Positions 1 through 13,238 of a stretch of 64,000 nt of DNA are shown here, piece by piece. The position numbers and the translations under genes were made by a program. The notes under the pieces were generated by a model. That model did not search any database, was not told where the DNA came from, and worked only from the letters and a program-made list of their open reading frames with translations. The DNA is taken from positions 434,001 through 498,000 of the forward strand of contig CAJQUW010002148.1 of the NCBI GenBank assembly GCA_907163375.1, read 5' to 3'. Origin of the DNA: Prostheceraeus crozeri (taxonomy: Eukaryota; Platyhelminthes; Polycladida; Euryleptidae). Every line of letters begins with the position of its first letter. Positions within the stretch are counted from its first letter, which is position 1.

Positions 1-773
1 CAAGGCATTTGCGAAGCAGTAGCTTTAAAAATCAAAAAGTCAACGAATACTGATGCAATTTTTTAACTCCTATAACAGAGGGGCAGTTGAAAAATAGAAC
101 GCCATCAAATCGGAGGGTTTGAAGTTAGAGGCACATACGTGAATACAATTGAAATGAATGTTCAATGGAACATGATCAGCCCGTCACTTTATATACATTT
201 AGCGTCATTCTTTATCCTACCTAGTATTGAAAGACTTCAGCAAATGTCCGTTGGCATGAATGCACAACCGGCGGAAGTTGTTGTTAGAGATCGTCAAACT
301 CTGTTGAATGCCTTGACCGATGACGAAAATGAACATATTTAATATACAACAATAGCATAAAAATCTAATTATTTTTTATATAAAAATGTGCTCGAGAGAA
401 CTTCACCATGTCCACATTAAGGCTGTAAATCAATCATTTTTATTCGGGGAACAGAATTGTAGCTCTACATTTTTGGTTGATAAAATGAATTTTATTTCTA
501 TGGTTTTCCTTTACCAACTAAAATGCTATCAAAATCTTGTTTATACAAGTTCTGTGCTATTACTGCAAATTAATATAAGCTTAATTTATTGACAAAGAGC
601 TACGTAGATATCCTAAGTAGGGCATGTTGCTTAAATACGTCAGCCTCAAATTAGGAGTAGTATTCAGAGCCTTCGCATCCTTCTTTTAGTAATCCGCGAT
701 TACAGGTTTTGCTGTATTCTATGATTCGTTCCGTCTGAATTGTACTCCGCTGGCAGTGAACTATGCATAATTA
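1..773. other. AT-rich stretch with no recognised gene
   Basis: Only short open frames occur here. The longest (plus strand, near 139-342) encodes 67 residues with an acidic C-terminus and no recognised motif. By position this is inside an intron of the PECR-like gene, since three exons of that gene lie to the right on the minus strand and its 3' exons are not seen in the window. Confidence 0.4.
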
Positions 774-3646
774 CACTGAACGTCATAAATTTTGCAACAA
801 CTAAAATTCTGTCAAATTTCATAAGATTCAACTTGTATTTACAGCATCTAGGACAATATGATCTTGTTAACTGTTACTATAGACCATCACAGCTTTGTGA
901 GACGAATATCTATACGCTGTATAAATGAATACATGCCGCCGAATGAGGCGATGCCTGAAAATAGCCAAATTATCGCTTTTAGTTTCCTACACACAATAAT
1001 TGCTTGTGCGACGATCGTTTAAGGACACAACTTTGCAGTCTTGGAATTATATATTTCTATCATATTAATCTGCCGTCTTGGAATGTCACGCAATCGTCTC
1101 AAACGTAAATGATCTTCCTAAATATCGTCAAAAATGAGCCTAATTTTCAAAGATTACAAATTCTGCGGAGGAAGTCACAGAATTCAACCGATCATCCATA
1201 AATGTCGAACTCAAGCCTTTCACAACGAAACTGAGCACTGTTCCACATAAATTCAAAATCCTCTAAATGCCAATCTCTTGACAACTAAAAAACGGAAGGC
1301 AGCCAAGAAATTTATGCTATTGATAACATCATCAAAAAAGATATACTTGAACTCATCCCTTACCAACAGCAAATATCGAAGCCATCTCACAAATTTGTCG
1401 TTTTGGACTTGGTAAGTAGCACAGAAGTCTGGGCTACTTTTTGTATGGTGAGGACTTTAGTTGGAGTCATTTCAATGGCTGTGGTAATGAATCAAACTGA
1501 CAATCTAGGATGTGAAAGGCTGAAATTCGATATCTTGGGATGATCGGCTGAATTCTGTGTCTTCAGGTCTGTTCTCATCGAGCTGCGTGGCGAGGAGAAT
1601 GGAGAGGGGGGAACTGCAAATGGCATGTCATTATGGACACTTCTTATTGCTAAATAATCAACATATTCATATTCCTTGTGTTACATGCATTCGAACGAGT
1701 TCAAACAAGACACCATAATTGACACTTTCCCGAGATAGTTAAATGACGCACTCAGTTTTCAGAATTTACATGAAATCAGATGCAACATTTCAAGCATAAT
1801 GGCTCGAAAATGATATCTAAACGGCACATTCTCAAGGAAATACTGAGACATTTTGCATTAGATCTACAAGCGTGAACAAAGTGCGATGTAATCAGGTTCT
1901 TTGATCTACAAATTTCATCAGACGAGAACAGTTCGTTATGAATTGAAGTGCTGCAAGGGGCAGTCGATTTTAGAGCAATATCCGAGTAAATTCTATGATG
2001 AGTTTTGGTCGACCAACAGTCTAGAAAATAGACTCATTCTGAGAAGATAAGTATGATATGGCGACAAAAAGGCATTCCGTCCTGTTAATTTTCGTAGAGT
2101 AAATCCGAGTCTGCAGAAATTTTTCTCTTGAGTATCAAAATATATAAGTTGTGGATGTCGTATGATTTGAGGGAATATCAGATCAGATATTTCACTGCCA
2201 ATACTATTAATAAAAACCAAGTGAAATCAATCCTTCCGTCAAACTGTCAACACAATTATAAGCTATGTCGCTATAAGCTTGTCACGCACTGCGATGAGCA
2301 TGAGCGATAGACATGTGCATTTTCAAGGAGAAAAAATGACTGCTGTTTGCAAAATAGATACCACCATCGTCTTCTTCGTGAAATTTCCTTTTACATGAAG
2401 TGTGTATCAACTAAATTGATTAAGAATTCTGCGATCTGTGTCAAATAAACGATATGAAGCGAACAATGAACAATTGAAGACAGATGAAAGAGACCGACAT
2501 TGCTGAAGTTTTTTTCCGATTATTTTCAGAAGTAATGCATACTTTTCAGTGATTGCAATGGCAAATTAATCGTTAGGAAATGACCATTGTTATAAACTAC
2601 ATAATTTTGCGAAAACTAATCATTTGTAAGGAATAGGGTTTTTAAGGACGCACACATCATTTACACATTTTCATTCATAGGTGACAACAAGACACAGGAC
2701 GAGTGACAGATCATGAAATAGAATCGACGCACGGATTGACTTTGCCGTAAGATAGCTCACAAAACGACCTTTATTAACTTACATCGTCTATTCTATAGTA
2801 ATCGGGAGTGTCACTCTATCGAAGGTTATCAGACAGGTTGAGAGCAATAACAAATATCAGCCGTTTTTGCAGAACAAAATTTTCTCATCTTCGTTTCCGA
2901 TACTCGTTTTGCAGTAAATAACATGCCATTCATCTCCAAATGCATTCATGAATTCGATTTCATGGTTGACAAAGTATGAAAGTGTACTGATAAGGGATTT
3001 TGATGTTCATTTGGTCAAATTGTCCTCACAGAAGGCCAGAATTGTCGGATAGCTATGTCGAAAGTCAGTCATTTCTCTGCACGAACATCTGGCAACGTGT
3101 GGTGTCAGGTTTCAGTGCGGGCGGTAGAGCAAGCCGCGAGGCGTCTTGGCGCGGGATGGATTTTCCTATCTCGTAAAGCAAACCGCGTGTCATTGCAGAA
3201 CTTTTTTTCTGAAATTTCTTGGACGCGTGGTCCCGCGCGTCGTGTGTGAACAGCCCCATAGGTTTGTTAAGGTTCTCAACGAAAATTCTGGACGCCTGAG
3301 ACGCGCCGCGCCGCGCCCTGTGGGAGTGAACCTCTCCATGAGTGAATTTGTAACCAGGACGACGACTTGAAATCCTGATTTCACGACAATTCAAGACAGC
3401 TGATGGAGCAGACTACAAGACTGTGTCCTTAAACGATCGTCGTACTAGCAATTGTGGGCAGGAAACTAAGAACAGAAGTGTGGCTATTTTAAGACGCCTT
3501 CTTTCATTTAAGCAGTGTCTGATGTTCATCTGAGAGTTGTGACGGTCTATACGATAACAAGGTCATCGCGTCCTGGATGATATAAATGCAAGTTGAATCT
3601 TATCAAACTGGACTTTCAGTTGTTGCAAAATTAATGACGTTCAGTG
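774..3646. mobile_element. TA-flanked DNA element with long inverted repeats, non-autonomous
   Basis: The ends are inverted copies of each other. The left arm (about 774-1040) and right arm (about 3405-3646) match over some 240-260 bp with scattered differences and small gaps. Outer ends read CACTGAACGTCAT on each strand, directly flanked by TA at 772-773 and 3647-3648, as expected for a Tc1/mariner-type insertion. No transposase was recognised in the 2.3 kb interior, so it is probably non-autonomous or has lost its gene. The interior includes a sharply GC-rich block (about 3090-3340) that may be a second, separate insertion. The superfamily assignment rests on the TA duplication alone. Confidence 0.7.
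3090..3340. other. GC-rich island with CG-rich direct and inverted words
   Basis: The block stands out from AT-rich surroundings by repeated CGCG, GCGCC and GCGTC words. The pattern resembles GC-rich ends of PIF/Harbinger-type MITEs, with motifs such as GTGTGAACAGCC and GTGGGAGTGAACC. No clean terminal repeats or target duplication were located, so this is only a suggestion. Open frames across it appear to be a by-product of composition. Confidence 0.3.
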
Positions 3647-3828
3647 TATGAAATAAGCATATTGTGTTGATATTCCAGCATTATCTAAACTTATAGTCAC
3701 CTAAATGGTTTAAGTTAAGGCAAATCACATTTTCAGAAGCATGTTGAACGATGTGATTCGCTCTCTTGTAATTCGTATTAAAGCATTATGATGAACGTGT
3801 CGAATTTCTTTACCATTACGGAATAGAG

Positions 3829-5505
3829 ATGCTGAATTTGATTTTATTAAACTTCGTTTTGATGATCAATGCCTACGCATCTTATGGATCAGCAAACGCT
3901 CGTATCAAGAAACTCGCTTGTGGAGAATCGAAATATGTTTACGAAGGAGACGGAAAGTGTGTCTTTTATTCAGTTATTCCTACGCACTGGAAGAATGCGA
4001 AGCTGATTTGCAATAGTCAAGGTGGTCAACTGAATGGAACTTTCTCAGGAGCAAGGTCAAAAGAAACGATCTGGTATGGGCCAAAATGTCATTCCAAAGA
4101 TCCAAAGTGCAGTAAATGCCCTAAAAATGAATGTGTAATCAATGATGGTGTTAATGGTTGTGCACTGAGATCGTGCTCCTCGCGTTTTAGATTTAATTGT
4201 ATTCGTGATACATGGCGATATGCTGGTCATTGTCCTGATGAATATTTCCATATTGGAAAGAACTGTTATCGTATCACTCATGGGCAGCGATTACAATCAA
4301 AGCAAGATATTGAAATGGCATGTAAAAGACCGAATGAGCATGTCGGAAAAATAGAAGACTTTATGCTTGCTGCTTTGACAGTTTTCATCAGAAAGCATGT
4401 ATCATTTCCTCTTATTGTTAAACATTCCACGTATTTCAAAAGAATAGAAGGAAATTTGTCGTTGTTTCCAGGAAAAGAATCGTCATGGTATGTGAATAAG
4501 AAAATATTTGCTCAAGTTTTGTGTTCAAGAAATAGAATCATTGATGGCAAAATCAGGAAGCTTTCTAATAGAGGATATTCGGAAAGTTGGTCGCAAGGAA
4601 AATGCATACAAGGATATGAATCTTACAATGGTTATGATAACCTGTGTCTAAAACTTTTGGAAAGAGGTACACTAGAAGAGCATCAAGCAAGAGATAAATG
4701 CCACAAAAAATCATTGATATCGATACATAATGAGTATGAGCAATCAGTTGTTCAACTTTATGTTATCCGAAAATCAATAGATAAAGTCATAGATATCAGA
4801 CTATTTTTTAATAGAGAAAATGGCATTCTCTGGTGGTCCAGTGATAATACGTCATCAACATTTCATAAATTAGATGTTTCGAAGAATATTAGTGGAAGTG
4901 GTGATTATGTATACATGACAAGTGATGGTCAGTGGAAAATAGATGAATCGACATCTGTAAATGAATACCTTTTATGCGGATATCGACTGAGCAGAGTGTC
5001 ACAGTTGTCTTCCTGTGGTGGTGGTGGTGGTGTTCGAATCAGTGATGTTTGCTACACAGCCAATGATACCGAATGCAGAACGAGAAGTTTGAAAAGTGCA
5101 GAATTGACAACTAGAGATATCACCAAAGATATTATATATAAATATCATAAAAGTAATACAAAATTTTTGTATGTTTCCAAGAAAAGTAAATTTCAACCAT
5201 GGAATGAAGACCTTTCTTCAAGTCCTAGAGGACATCCGTCACACTTTGTGCTGAATACAGAGACCGGGTTTCTTCAGAATACGTCAACAGGGATGATAAA
5301 GTATCTATGTCAACAACGCAAGGCTACGACAACTCCGACAATGAGAGGTACAAAAGCGGAAGCAAGTAAATCAGATCAAAGTACAAAAGCGGAAGCAAGT
5401 AAATCAGATCAAAGTACAAAAGCGGAAGCAAGTAAATCAGATCAAAATTTATTAATCTATGGTCTATCTGCAGCAATTGCAGCCATGTTCTCTTTATTGG
5501 ATTAA
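3829..5505 (+). CDS. multi-domain C-type lectin-like type I membrane protein
   Basis: The 558-residue frame starts at an ATG followed by a hydrophobic signal peptide (about residues 1-18). Four regions look like divergent C-type lectin-like domains: about 34-125, 135-240, 259-385 and 396-500. Each has the paired cysteines and W..A...C core. The third is clearest, with WW, DGQW and a closing CGY. No EPN/QPD or WND calcium-site motifs are visible, so sugar binding is uncertain. A stalk follows with three tandem copies of the 11-residue unit TKAEASKSDQS (33-bp DNA repeat, 5350-5445), then the start of a membrane segment. The frame stops at 5505 mid-membrane. Another frame from about 5480 to 5708 supplies a hydrophobic run, a basic CRR stop-transfer and a proline-rich tail, suggesting a one-base difference or a pseudogene. 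The gene appears intronless and is antisense to PECR. Likely a surface receptor; ligand unknown. Confidence 0.75.
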   Translation: MLNLILLNFVLMINAYASYGSANARIKKLACGESKYVYEGDGKCVFYSVIPTHWKNAKLICNSQGGQLNGTFSGARSKETIWYGPKCHSKDPKCSKCPKNECVINDGVNGCALRSCSSRFRFNCIRDTWRYAGHCPDEYFHIGKNCYRITHGQRLQSKQDIEMACKRPNEHVGKIEDFMLAALTVFIRKHVSFPLIVKHSTYFKRIEGNLSLFPGKESSWYVNKKIFAQVLCSRNRIIDGKIRKLSNRGYSESWSQGKCIQGYESYNGYDNLCLKLLERGTLEEHQARDKCHKKSLISIHNEYEQSVVQLYVIRKSIDKVIDIRLFFNRENGILWWSSDNTSSTFHKLDVSKNISGSGDYVYMTSDGQWKIDESTSVNEYLLCGYRLSRVSQLSSCGGGGGVRISDVCYTANDTECRTRSLKSAELTTRDITKDIIYKYHKSNTKFLYVSKKSKFQPWNEDLSSSPRGHPSHFVLNTETGFLQNTSTGMIKYLCQQRKATTTPTMRGTKAEASKSDQSTKAEASKSDQSTKAEASKSDQNLLIYGLSAAIAAMFSLLD

Positions 5506-5838
5506 TTGGTGTCCTCATCTTTGTCTTTTGTTACTGTCGAAGATCCCAAAATTCTTCAACTCCTAGCCGCAATTATCAAAGTGACAACACACCTAGAAAA
5601 GTTCCTGAAATCCCTATGACTAAAACTCCTCCTAAAGTACCTCCGAAAGTTGACAATCCGGTAGAAAATGATCAAGGAGTGTTTGATGAAGTGCATGAAG
5701 ATATGTGATCATCGTAACTCGCCAATTCATTTGACATTTAATTCTGTAATTGAACTGATTCGAACATCAATCCTCACTGAGAATTGTTATATTTGTTCTT
5801 ATTTATCTGCGTATAACAACTGTTGCACTTAACTTACA

Positions 5839-6141
5839 ATGAAGAATCATACCGCTACACTAGTTTTATGCATGATTTGTCTTAAATTGAAATCCATTGA
5901 AACTTCTGATTATTTTGCTGTTTGTTGGAATTGTGTATTTACATTGGGTACTAATCGAATCTATCATTTGGAGTACAGTATGCTTACATGTGATCAAAGA
6001 CGAAATGGTTGGAAAATGCAAGCTCATAATACTACGAGTATGTCCAATAATTTGAAAAGAAGCGATGTTCTTTTCTTGAATTTTTGCGATGTTCTTTTTT
6101 GGGGAGCACTGAACGAAGATTACCATCCCTCAAATGTATAG
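5839..6141 (+). CDS. start of a second C-type lectin-like gene (partial)
   Basis: A 100-residue frame starts with an ATG and a signal-peptide-like N-terminus (about residues 1-23). It continues into sequence resembling the first half of a C-type lectin-like domain: a YH..YSMLTC segment at the W..A...C position and an LFWGALNED segment like the FWIGLND core. It begins 131 bp after the tail of the upstream lectin-like gene on the same strand, so the two look like tandem relatives. The domain is not completed. Either a spliced exon follows or this is a truncated copy. Confidence 0.4.
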   Translation: MKNHTATLVLCMICLKLKSIETSDYFAVCWNCVFTLGTNRIYHLEYSMLTCDQRRNGWKMQAHNTTSMSNNLKRSDVLFLNFCDVLFWGALNEDYHPSNV

Positions 6142-6571
6142 AAATTGCAAAGGCGCATCAAACTGAAAAACATATCTATGTCCTTTATCTTATAAAATAG
6201 CACAGCACGTTATCTTTTTTTGTTTTTCGTGGCTTTAGTGCGCAATTAGTTTTTTGCTTCACATATTAGGAATTTGTCACATGTTTTATCCGTGTCTGAC
6301 ATCAGTCAATAGAGAATTAGACGAAAAATAGAGCAAACAATTATTCGACCAAAGATGCATTGAATAAAGTAGGTCATTCAATGCAGAATCGGTCGAAGAA
6401 TTTTGTGCTCTTTTTTTCATCTCAGAAATCTGAAAAGACTTCAGTTTAGCGCATTTCAAATTTTTGTAACATTTGGTCAATGTAGCTCACGTCCAAGAGA
6501 CAATTATCCTCTTACTTACTTCCCCGTTTTTCGTCCACGTCCACGTTGAACGGGATCAGACAAATGAAGCT
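6142..6571. other. no gene recognised
   Basis: AT-rich sequence between the lectin-like fragment and a SINE. Only short frames without motifs are present. Confidence 0.35.
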
Positions 6572-6753
6572 TTAACGTCACTACTCTCCCATACTGGGGC
6601 TTGGACGGTGCTGACATAGTCAGACTCTTCTGGAGGGTTGTAGTCCTTTAGTCCGTATGCACCTCCTGCCGACTTCCAAAGGCACTTTCGGGGCTCGACC
6701 TCTGGATCAAAAGATGATTAGGCCAAGCACTTAACCACTGTGCCACGGAGACC
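6572..6753 (-). repeat. tRNA-derived SINE
   Basis: Read on the minus strand, the element starts with a tRNA-like head containing an A-box-like TGGCACAGTGG and, about 50 bp on, a B-box-like GGTCGAGCCCC. A family-specific body ending near AGTGACGT follows. A second copy of the same family sits at 25534-25735 with the same head, body and order. The cloverleaf is degenerate, so this is a SINE promoter and not a working tRNA gene. Confidence 0.75.
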
Positions 6754-6984
6754 ACAATAAAAAATAACTGATTGGTTAGTGAAGTTTGCTCAGAATTATC
6801 TTCCTCGAGGATCTAACTTCTTCTTTTCATACTTGTGCAATCAATGACAGGAGGATTCCTGGACGATATCACATAAAGTCAGACGGGGCTTGGCAAAAAA
6901 TAGCGAATTTTACCACCACGTGATTTATTGACGTACTTTCAACTCCTTAACACCACCATGAATGAGACCTAATTCGTCAAATTA

Positions 6985-7935
6985 CCCCGTGCGACTCCCG
7001 GGACTGAATAGAATAGGACCGACGTTCCCCTGCGCGTCGTGAGAGGCAACTAAAAGGGGTCTTTTGCCACTGCAGCTGTGGTGTTTGATGTCTTATTCTC
7101 ATTGCCTTTCCTCAGTGGCTATAGTAAGTTGATGTTTCGGCGGATCCTGACAGCCAAATCTTAGCTGTTGGGGGATATACATGTATATGCAACAACGCTC
7201 TTTGAGTTTCTTCCCCTGTGGCATATCCGGCTAAGCCTTGTCTTAAGTCCCCTCAGCGATGGCCACCGCACCTTTTCGGAGGTAAAGTGTGAGGTGCGAC
7301 CATTGGGGTTGCTGCCTACCCCCGGTCAATACTGTTCACCATCATTGAGCAGCTTCCATCTTAGGTATGGTAGCATACTCAGATTTACCAATGCTCGCAT
7401 TTTGACGTATGATGACATTGATTATGTTGACGCACTGCGAATTCTCGGCATAACTTTGAAATGCTCTCTCTCATGGGACCAACATTTTTCTAATGTGTGC
7501 CTCTCAGCATCTCGAGGACTCTATGCCATTCGCTGCTTGAAGTCCATTTTACGTCCGCATCAATTGAATGAAGTTTACATGTCCTATGTACAGTCTGTTT
7601 AACTTTATGCAACACCTCTGTTTTGTAATCTTTCCTATCGTTCAACAAAATGCATCAACAGCGTTCAAAAACGAGCTCATAGGATAATGTGCAATTTTGA
7701 TTGTGATTGTGATCGCATCCCTTCTATCGAAACTCGACGTCTTGAGCAATCAATTCAATTTTTAAGAAAATGTGAAGATCCCTCTCATCCATTGAAATAT
7801 TGTACACCTCTGCGTCTTCCACAGACAAACCATTTCTGTCTACCAAACATCAAGACATCTAGACGAAAGAATTCTTTTTTCCATGGGCGTGTGAGATGTA
7901 TAATCGAATGCACTATTATCGACGTGACATTACTT
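6985..7935 (+). mobile_element. 5'-truncated LINE, reverse-transcriptase C-terminus (CR1/jockey-like)
   Basis: The clear part (about 7345-7930) encodes the region after the RT palm: LGITLKCSLSWDQHFSNVC, then SASRGLYAIRCLK, then a VQKRAHRIM...DCDCD segment and a closing RRKNSFF motif. These are typical of CR1/jockey/L2-type LINE ends. One in-frame stop near 7600 interrupts an otherwise continuous frame. The preceding 350 bp contain a motif (CGTGAGAGGCAACTAAAAGG) common in invertebrate non-LTR elements, but its link to the same copy is unclear. The copy is dead; RT palm and endonuclease are absent. Confidence 0.75.
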
Positions 7936-8103
7936 ATATGTAAATGTCGGTATCTTTATTTACTTGTATAGCTTTATGTTTTGGGTTCCCGTAAACCTGA
8001 GTTACTTTGATTTTTGCTCTTTTACTGTACAATTGAATGAATCCTACTGAACCTTGCTAATACGAATGTAATGATTTCCAATTTCACAAAATATAAACAT
8101 TAT

Positions 8104-8275
8104 TCTCTCTCTCTCTCTCATATCGGTGGTATCGGAATGGACATTTCCTCCCTGGGGCAATCCTCGCCAGCAGTAGGCATATATTTGCTTGCTGGGTGTG
8201 TCGATTCGTATTGTCGTCCTATCCGCTGGAAGGAGCCGGATAAAACAACAACAACCCAATTCGTCACTGGGCTGT
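8104..8275 (+). repeat. (CT)n tract followed by a retroposon-like 3' tail
   Basis: A CT microsatellite at about 8104-8121 is followed by about 150 bp ending in ATAAAACAACAACAACC, a short-repeat tail of the kind left by LINE or SINE insertion. The body was not matched to any other copy in the window. Confidence 0.4.
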
Positions 8276-8420
8276 AAGCGATTCCTCAATCACTTCTGAA
8301 GAAAAAATTTCCTTCTTGATAGAGAAGATGATTTATGAGTTATGATAGATTGATTACGTCATGCTGCACGGAAACAAAAAAGAAACATCCGTTACGATTA
8401 AAACCAATTTTAGGATTTTA

Positions 8421-10585
<2,165 letters not shown>

Positions 10586-10609
10586 TTCAATGCGAGGTTT
10601 CGCTATGTA

Positions 10610-11847
10610 CAGTCCGTTTCATAAAAAATGGATCATCCTAAAATTTGACTAAATAAAACATAAGTATGATACAGAAAGCATTTTTCATGTTATTTCATGT
10701 CCCGAATATATTTAAATGTCCTTATATAATCTGATAAGCTATGATACAGTAACGGTTCTTAAGAAGCTAATATTTTGTGGCCCTACCCTTATTGTCAATG
10801 ACATTACCAATTCGTCTAGGCATTGATTCGATGATATCGTTGATTTTTGACTGATCTAACTTTCTCCTCTCTCTTTTTAACAGTGACGTAAGTTGTGATA
10901 CACCATCTGTAGGTAGCAGTGAACGACGAACGTTACGTTTTAGAATACTCCATACATTTTCTATGGGATTCAGATCAGGAGAACGAGCTGGCCAAGATAA
11001 TATCCTAAGCCCTAATTGAGACTTGCATAAGTTGACTCTACTACTCCTGTGACACGTAGCATTATCATCCATAAATAACCAAGTCGATGGATCACCAAGT
11101 TGATCTGTCATTTGGCCAATGTTCATTCGTAAAACATTCACATAGCGTTCAGAATTCATGGTTCCTTGCTGTATGTGAAGTTCAGAGCGGCCATTGGTCC
11201 AAATGCCAGCCCAAATCAGTAGTCGCACCACCTTGTACCCGGGGACGATGTAAATGTCTCGGAATTTCCTGATCAGATTTTATCCATAATCTCAATCAAC
11301 TTTAACAAATCTCAAAATTAGGCGGTCTATACGTTTGGATGTTTTGCGTGGACGGCCAGAGCCCTCTTTACGACAGAGTCGAAAATCATCATTATGCCAT
11401 CGATGCACATTTGTGTAAGGGACATTTAGTCGCTTGCTTGTAGCTCGCAAAGAAAACCCTAGTTCTAGCAAGGCTGACACTTTGCCTTTTGTGAATGCGA
11501 TCTCGTTATTGTTCATTTGTGCTTTGTATTGTTTTCAACCGGCAAGAGATAGATTTCTAGCTGAAAGCAATCAGGAGTGCTGCCAACATCACCGCAACGA
11601 AGTCAGGAAGGTATGGAACATGAAGTCCAGTTAATCACATGTAGCAGTTACATTATTGTTGATGAATAATGGTGCTATACTGGCTCTGATTGACCGATTT
11701 TCTTTATTTTTGTTTTTGCTTGATAGCTTTTGGCTTGTAGAACAACATATTACATAACAAAGGAAACAAATGTAATTTTATAAGAGTGAGGTATAATTTT
11801 GTGTAACATTTCTAGATGAAGATCAAATTATCTACTACTTTTTTATC
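10610..11847 (-). mobile_element. Tc1-like (DD34E) transposon, internally deleted copy
   Basis: The minus-strand transposase is in two pieces. The N-terminal part (11292-11516) is a paired-like helix-turn-helix with KGKVSALLELGFSLRATSKR. The C-terminal part (10767-11231) has FMDDNATCHRS and SPDLNPIENVW, with 34 residues between catalytic D and E. The middle of the gene, including the first catalytic Asp, is missing. The left end reads CAGTCCGTTTCATAAAAAAT, and TA flanks both ends (10608-10609 and 11848-11849). The right end lacks the matching inverted terminus. The first intact right-hand neighbour is a MITE with a related terminus. Confidence 0.85.
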
Positions 11848-11849
11848 TA

Positions 11850-13238
11850 CAGATTGATTCATAAAAAATGGATCACCCTTAAACATCGCCTTAACTTCAA
11901 CTTTGTCTAACTCCGCCAAACTTGAACGAATTTCTCTGAAATTTGGAAGATATGTCAGTTGTGCTTACTAATATCATTGTTGGAAATTTCAAGCATGAAT
12001 ATTGAGTTGTTTTCCTGTTATAGATAAAAAAGTAGTAGATAATTTGATCTTCATTTAGCAATGTTACAAAATCATACCTCACTCTTATAAAATTACATTT
12101 GTTTCCTTTGTTATGTAATATGTTGTTCTACAAGCCAAAAGCTATCAAGCAAAACAAAATAAAGAAAATCGGTCAATCAGAGCCAGTATAGCAACATTAT
12201 TCATCAACAATAATATAACTGCTACATGTGATTAACTGGACTTCATGTTCCATAGCTTCCTGACTTCGTTGCGGTGGTGTTGGCAGCACTCCTGATTGCT
12301 TTCAGCTAGAAATCTATCTCTTGCCGGTTGAAAACAATACAAAGCACAAATGAACAATAACGAGATCGCATTCACAAAAGGCAAAGTGTCAGGGTTTTCT
12401 TTGCGAGCTACTACAAGACGAAATGTCCTTTACACAAATGTATGGCATAATGATGATTTTCGACTCTGTCGTAAAGAGGGCTCGGCCGTCCACGCAAAAG
12501 AGATTTGTTAAAGTTGATCCAAGTCTCTCGTTAACTGAGATGGCTGCACTAACTCGTCAATTTCTAAGTCCACTATTCGTAGAAGATCACATACAGCGAA
12601 CCATGAATTCTGAACGCTATGTGTTTTACGAATGAACATTGGCCAAATGACAGATCAACTTGGTGATCCATCGACTTGGTTATTATGGATGATAGTAGAG
12701 GGCAAGTCTTAGGGCTTACTTGGCCAGCTCGTTCTCCTGATCTGAATCCCGTCTAAAACGTAACGTTCGTCGTTCACTGCTACCTACAGATGGCGTATCA
12801 CAACTTACGTCACTGTTAAAAAGAGAGTGGAGAAAGTTAGATCAGTCAAAAATCAACGATATCGTCGAATCAATGCCTAGACGAATTGGTAATGTCATTG
12901 ACAATAAGGGTAGGGCCACAAAATATTAGCTTCTTAAGAACCGTTACTGTATCATATATCAGATTAAGGACATTTAAGGACATGAAAGGGACATGAAAAT
13001 TTCTGTATCATACTTATGTTTTATTTAGTCAAATTTTAGGATGATCCACTTTTTATGAAACGGACTGTATAACAGGAAAACAACTCTATTCATGCTTGAA
13101 ATTTCCAACAATGATATTAGTAAGCACAACTGACATATCTTCCAAATTTCAGAGAAATTCGTTCAAGTTTGGCGGAGTTAGACAAAGTTGAAGTTAAGGC
13201 GATGTTTAAGGGTGATCCATTTTTTATGAAACAATCTG
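11850..13238. mobile_element. palindromic Tc1-related MITE, split by a Tc1 insertion
   Basis: The ends read CAGATTG.TTCATAAAAAAT in inverted orientation, flanked by TA at 11848-11849 and 13239-13240. The two arms (about 11850-12022 and 13068-13238) are inverted copies over some 170 bp, so the original unit was a roughly 345-bp near-perfect palindrome. Its outer 30 bp resemble the terminus of the neighbouring Tc1 copies, which suggests the same transposase mobilised it. Its centre was later hit by a Tc1 copy. Confidence 0.85.
12023..13067 (+). mobile_element. second Tc1-like copy, nested in the MITE
   Basis: A more decayed relative of the copy at 10610-11847, in opposite orientation. It contains the N-terminal HTH remnant (near 12350-12530), the TMNSERYV segment and the tail of the transposase up to IDNKGRATKY. 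Several internal deletions are evident against the other copy. It is inserted at a TA in the centre of the MITE palindrome, with TATA-type joins at both ends. Confidence 0.8.

Noticed and set aside
139-342. 67-codon plus-strand frame with acidic C-terminus
   Set aside because: No recognisable motif, no splice or promoter support, and of a length expected by chance in this sequence.
3065-3394. 109-codon minus-strand frame in the GC-rich island
   Set aside because: Several overlapping frames are open at once because GC-rich sequence lacks stop codons; composition is arginine-rich without motif.
6690-6753. tRNA gene on the minus strand
   Set aside because: A- and B-box-like words are present but the cloverleaf is degenerate and the sequence continues into a shared SINE body; same at 25670-25735.
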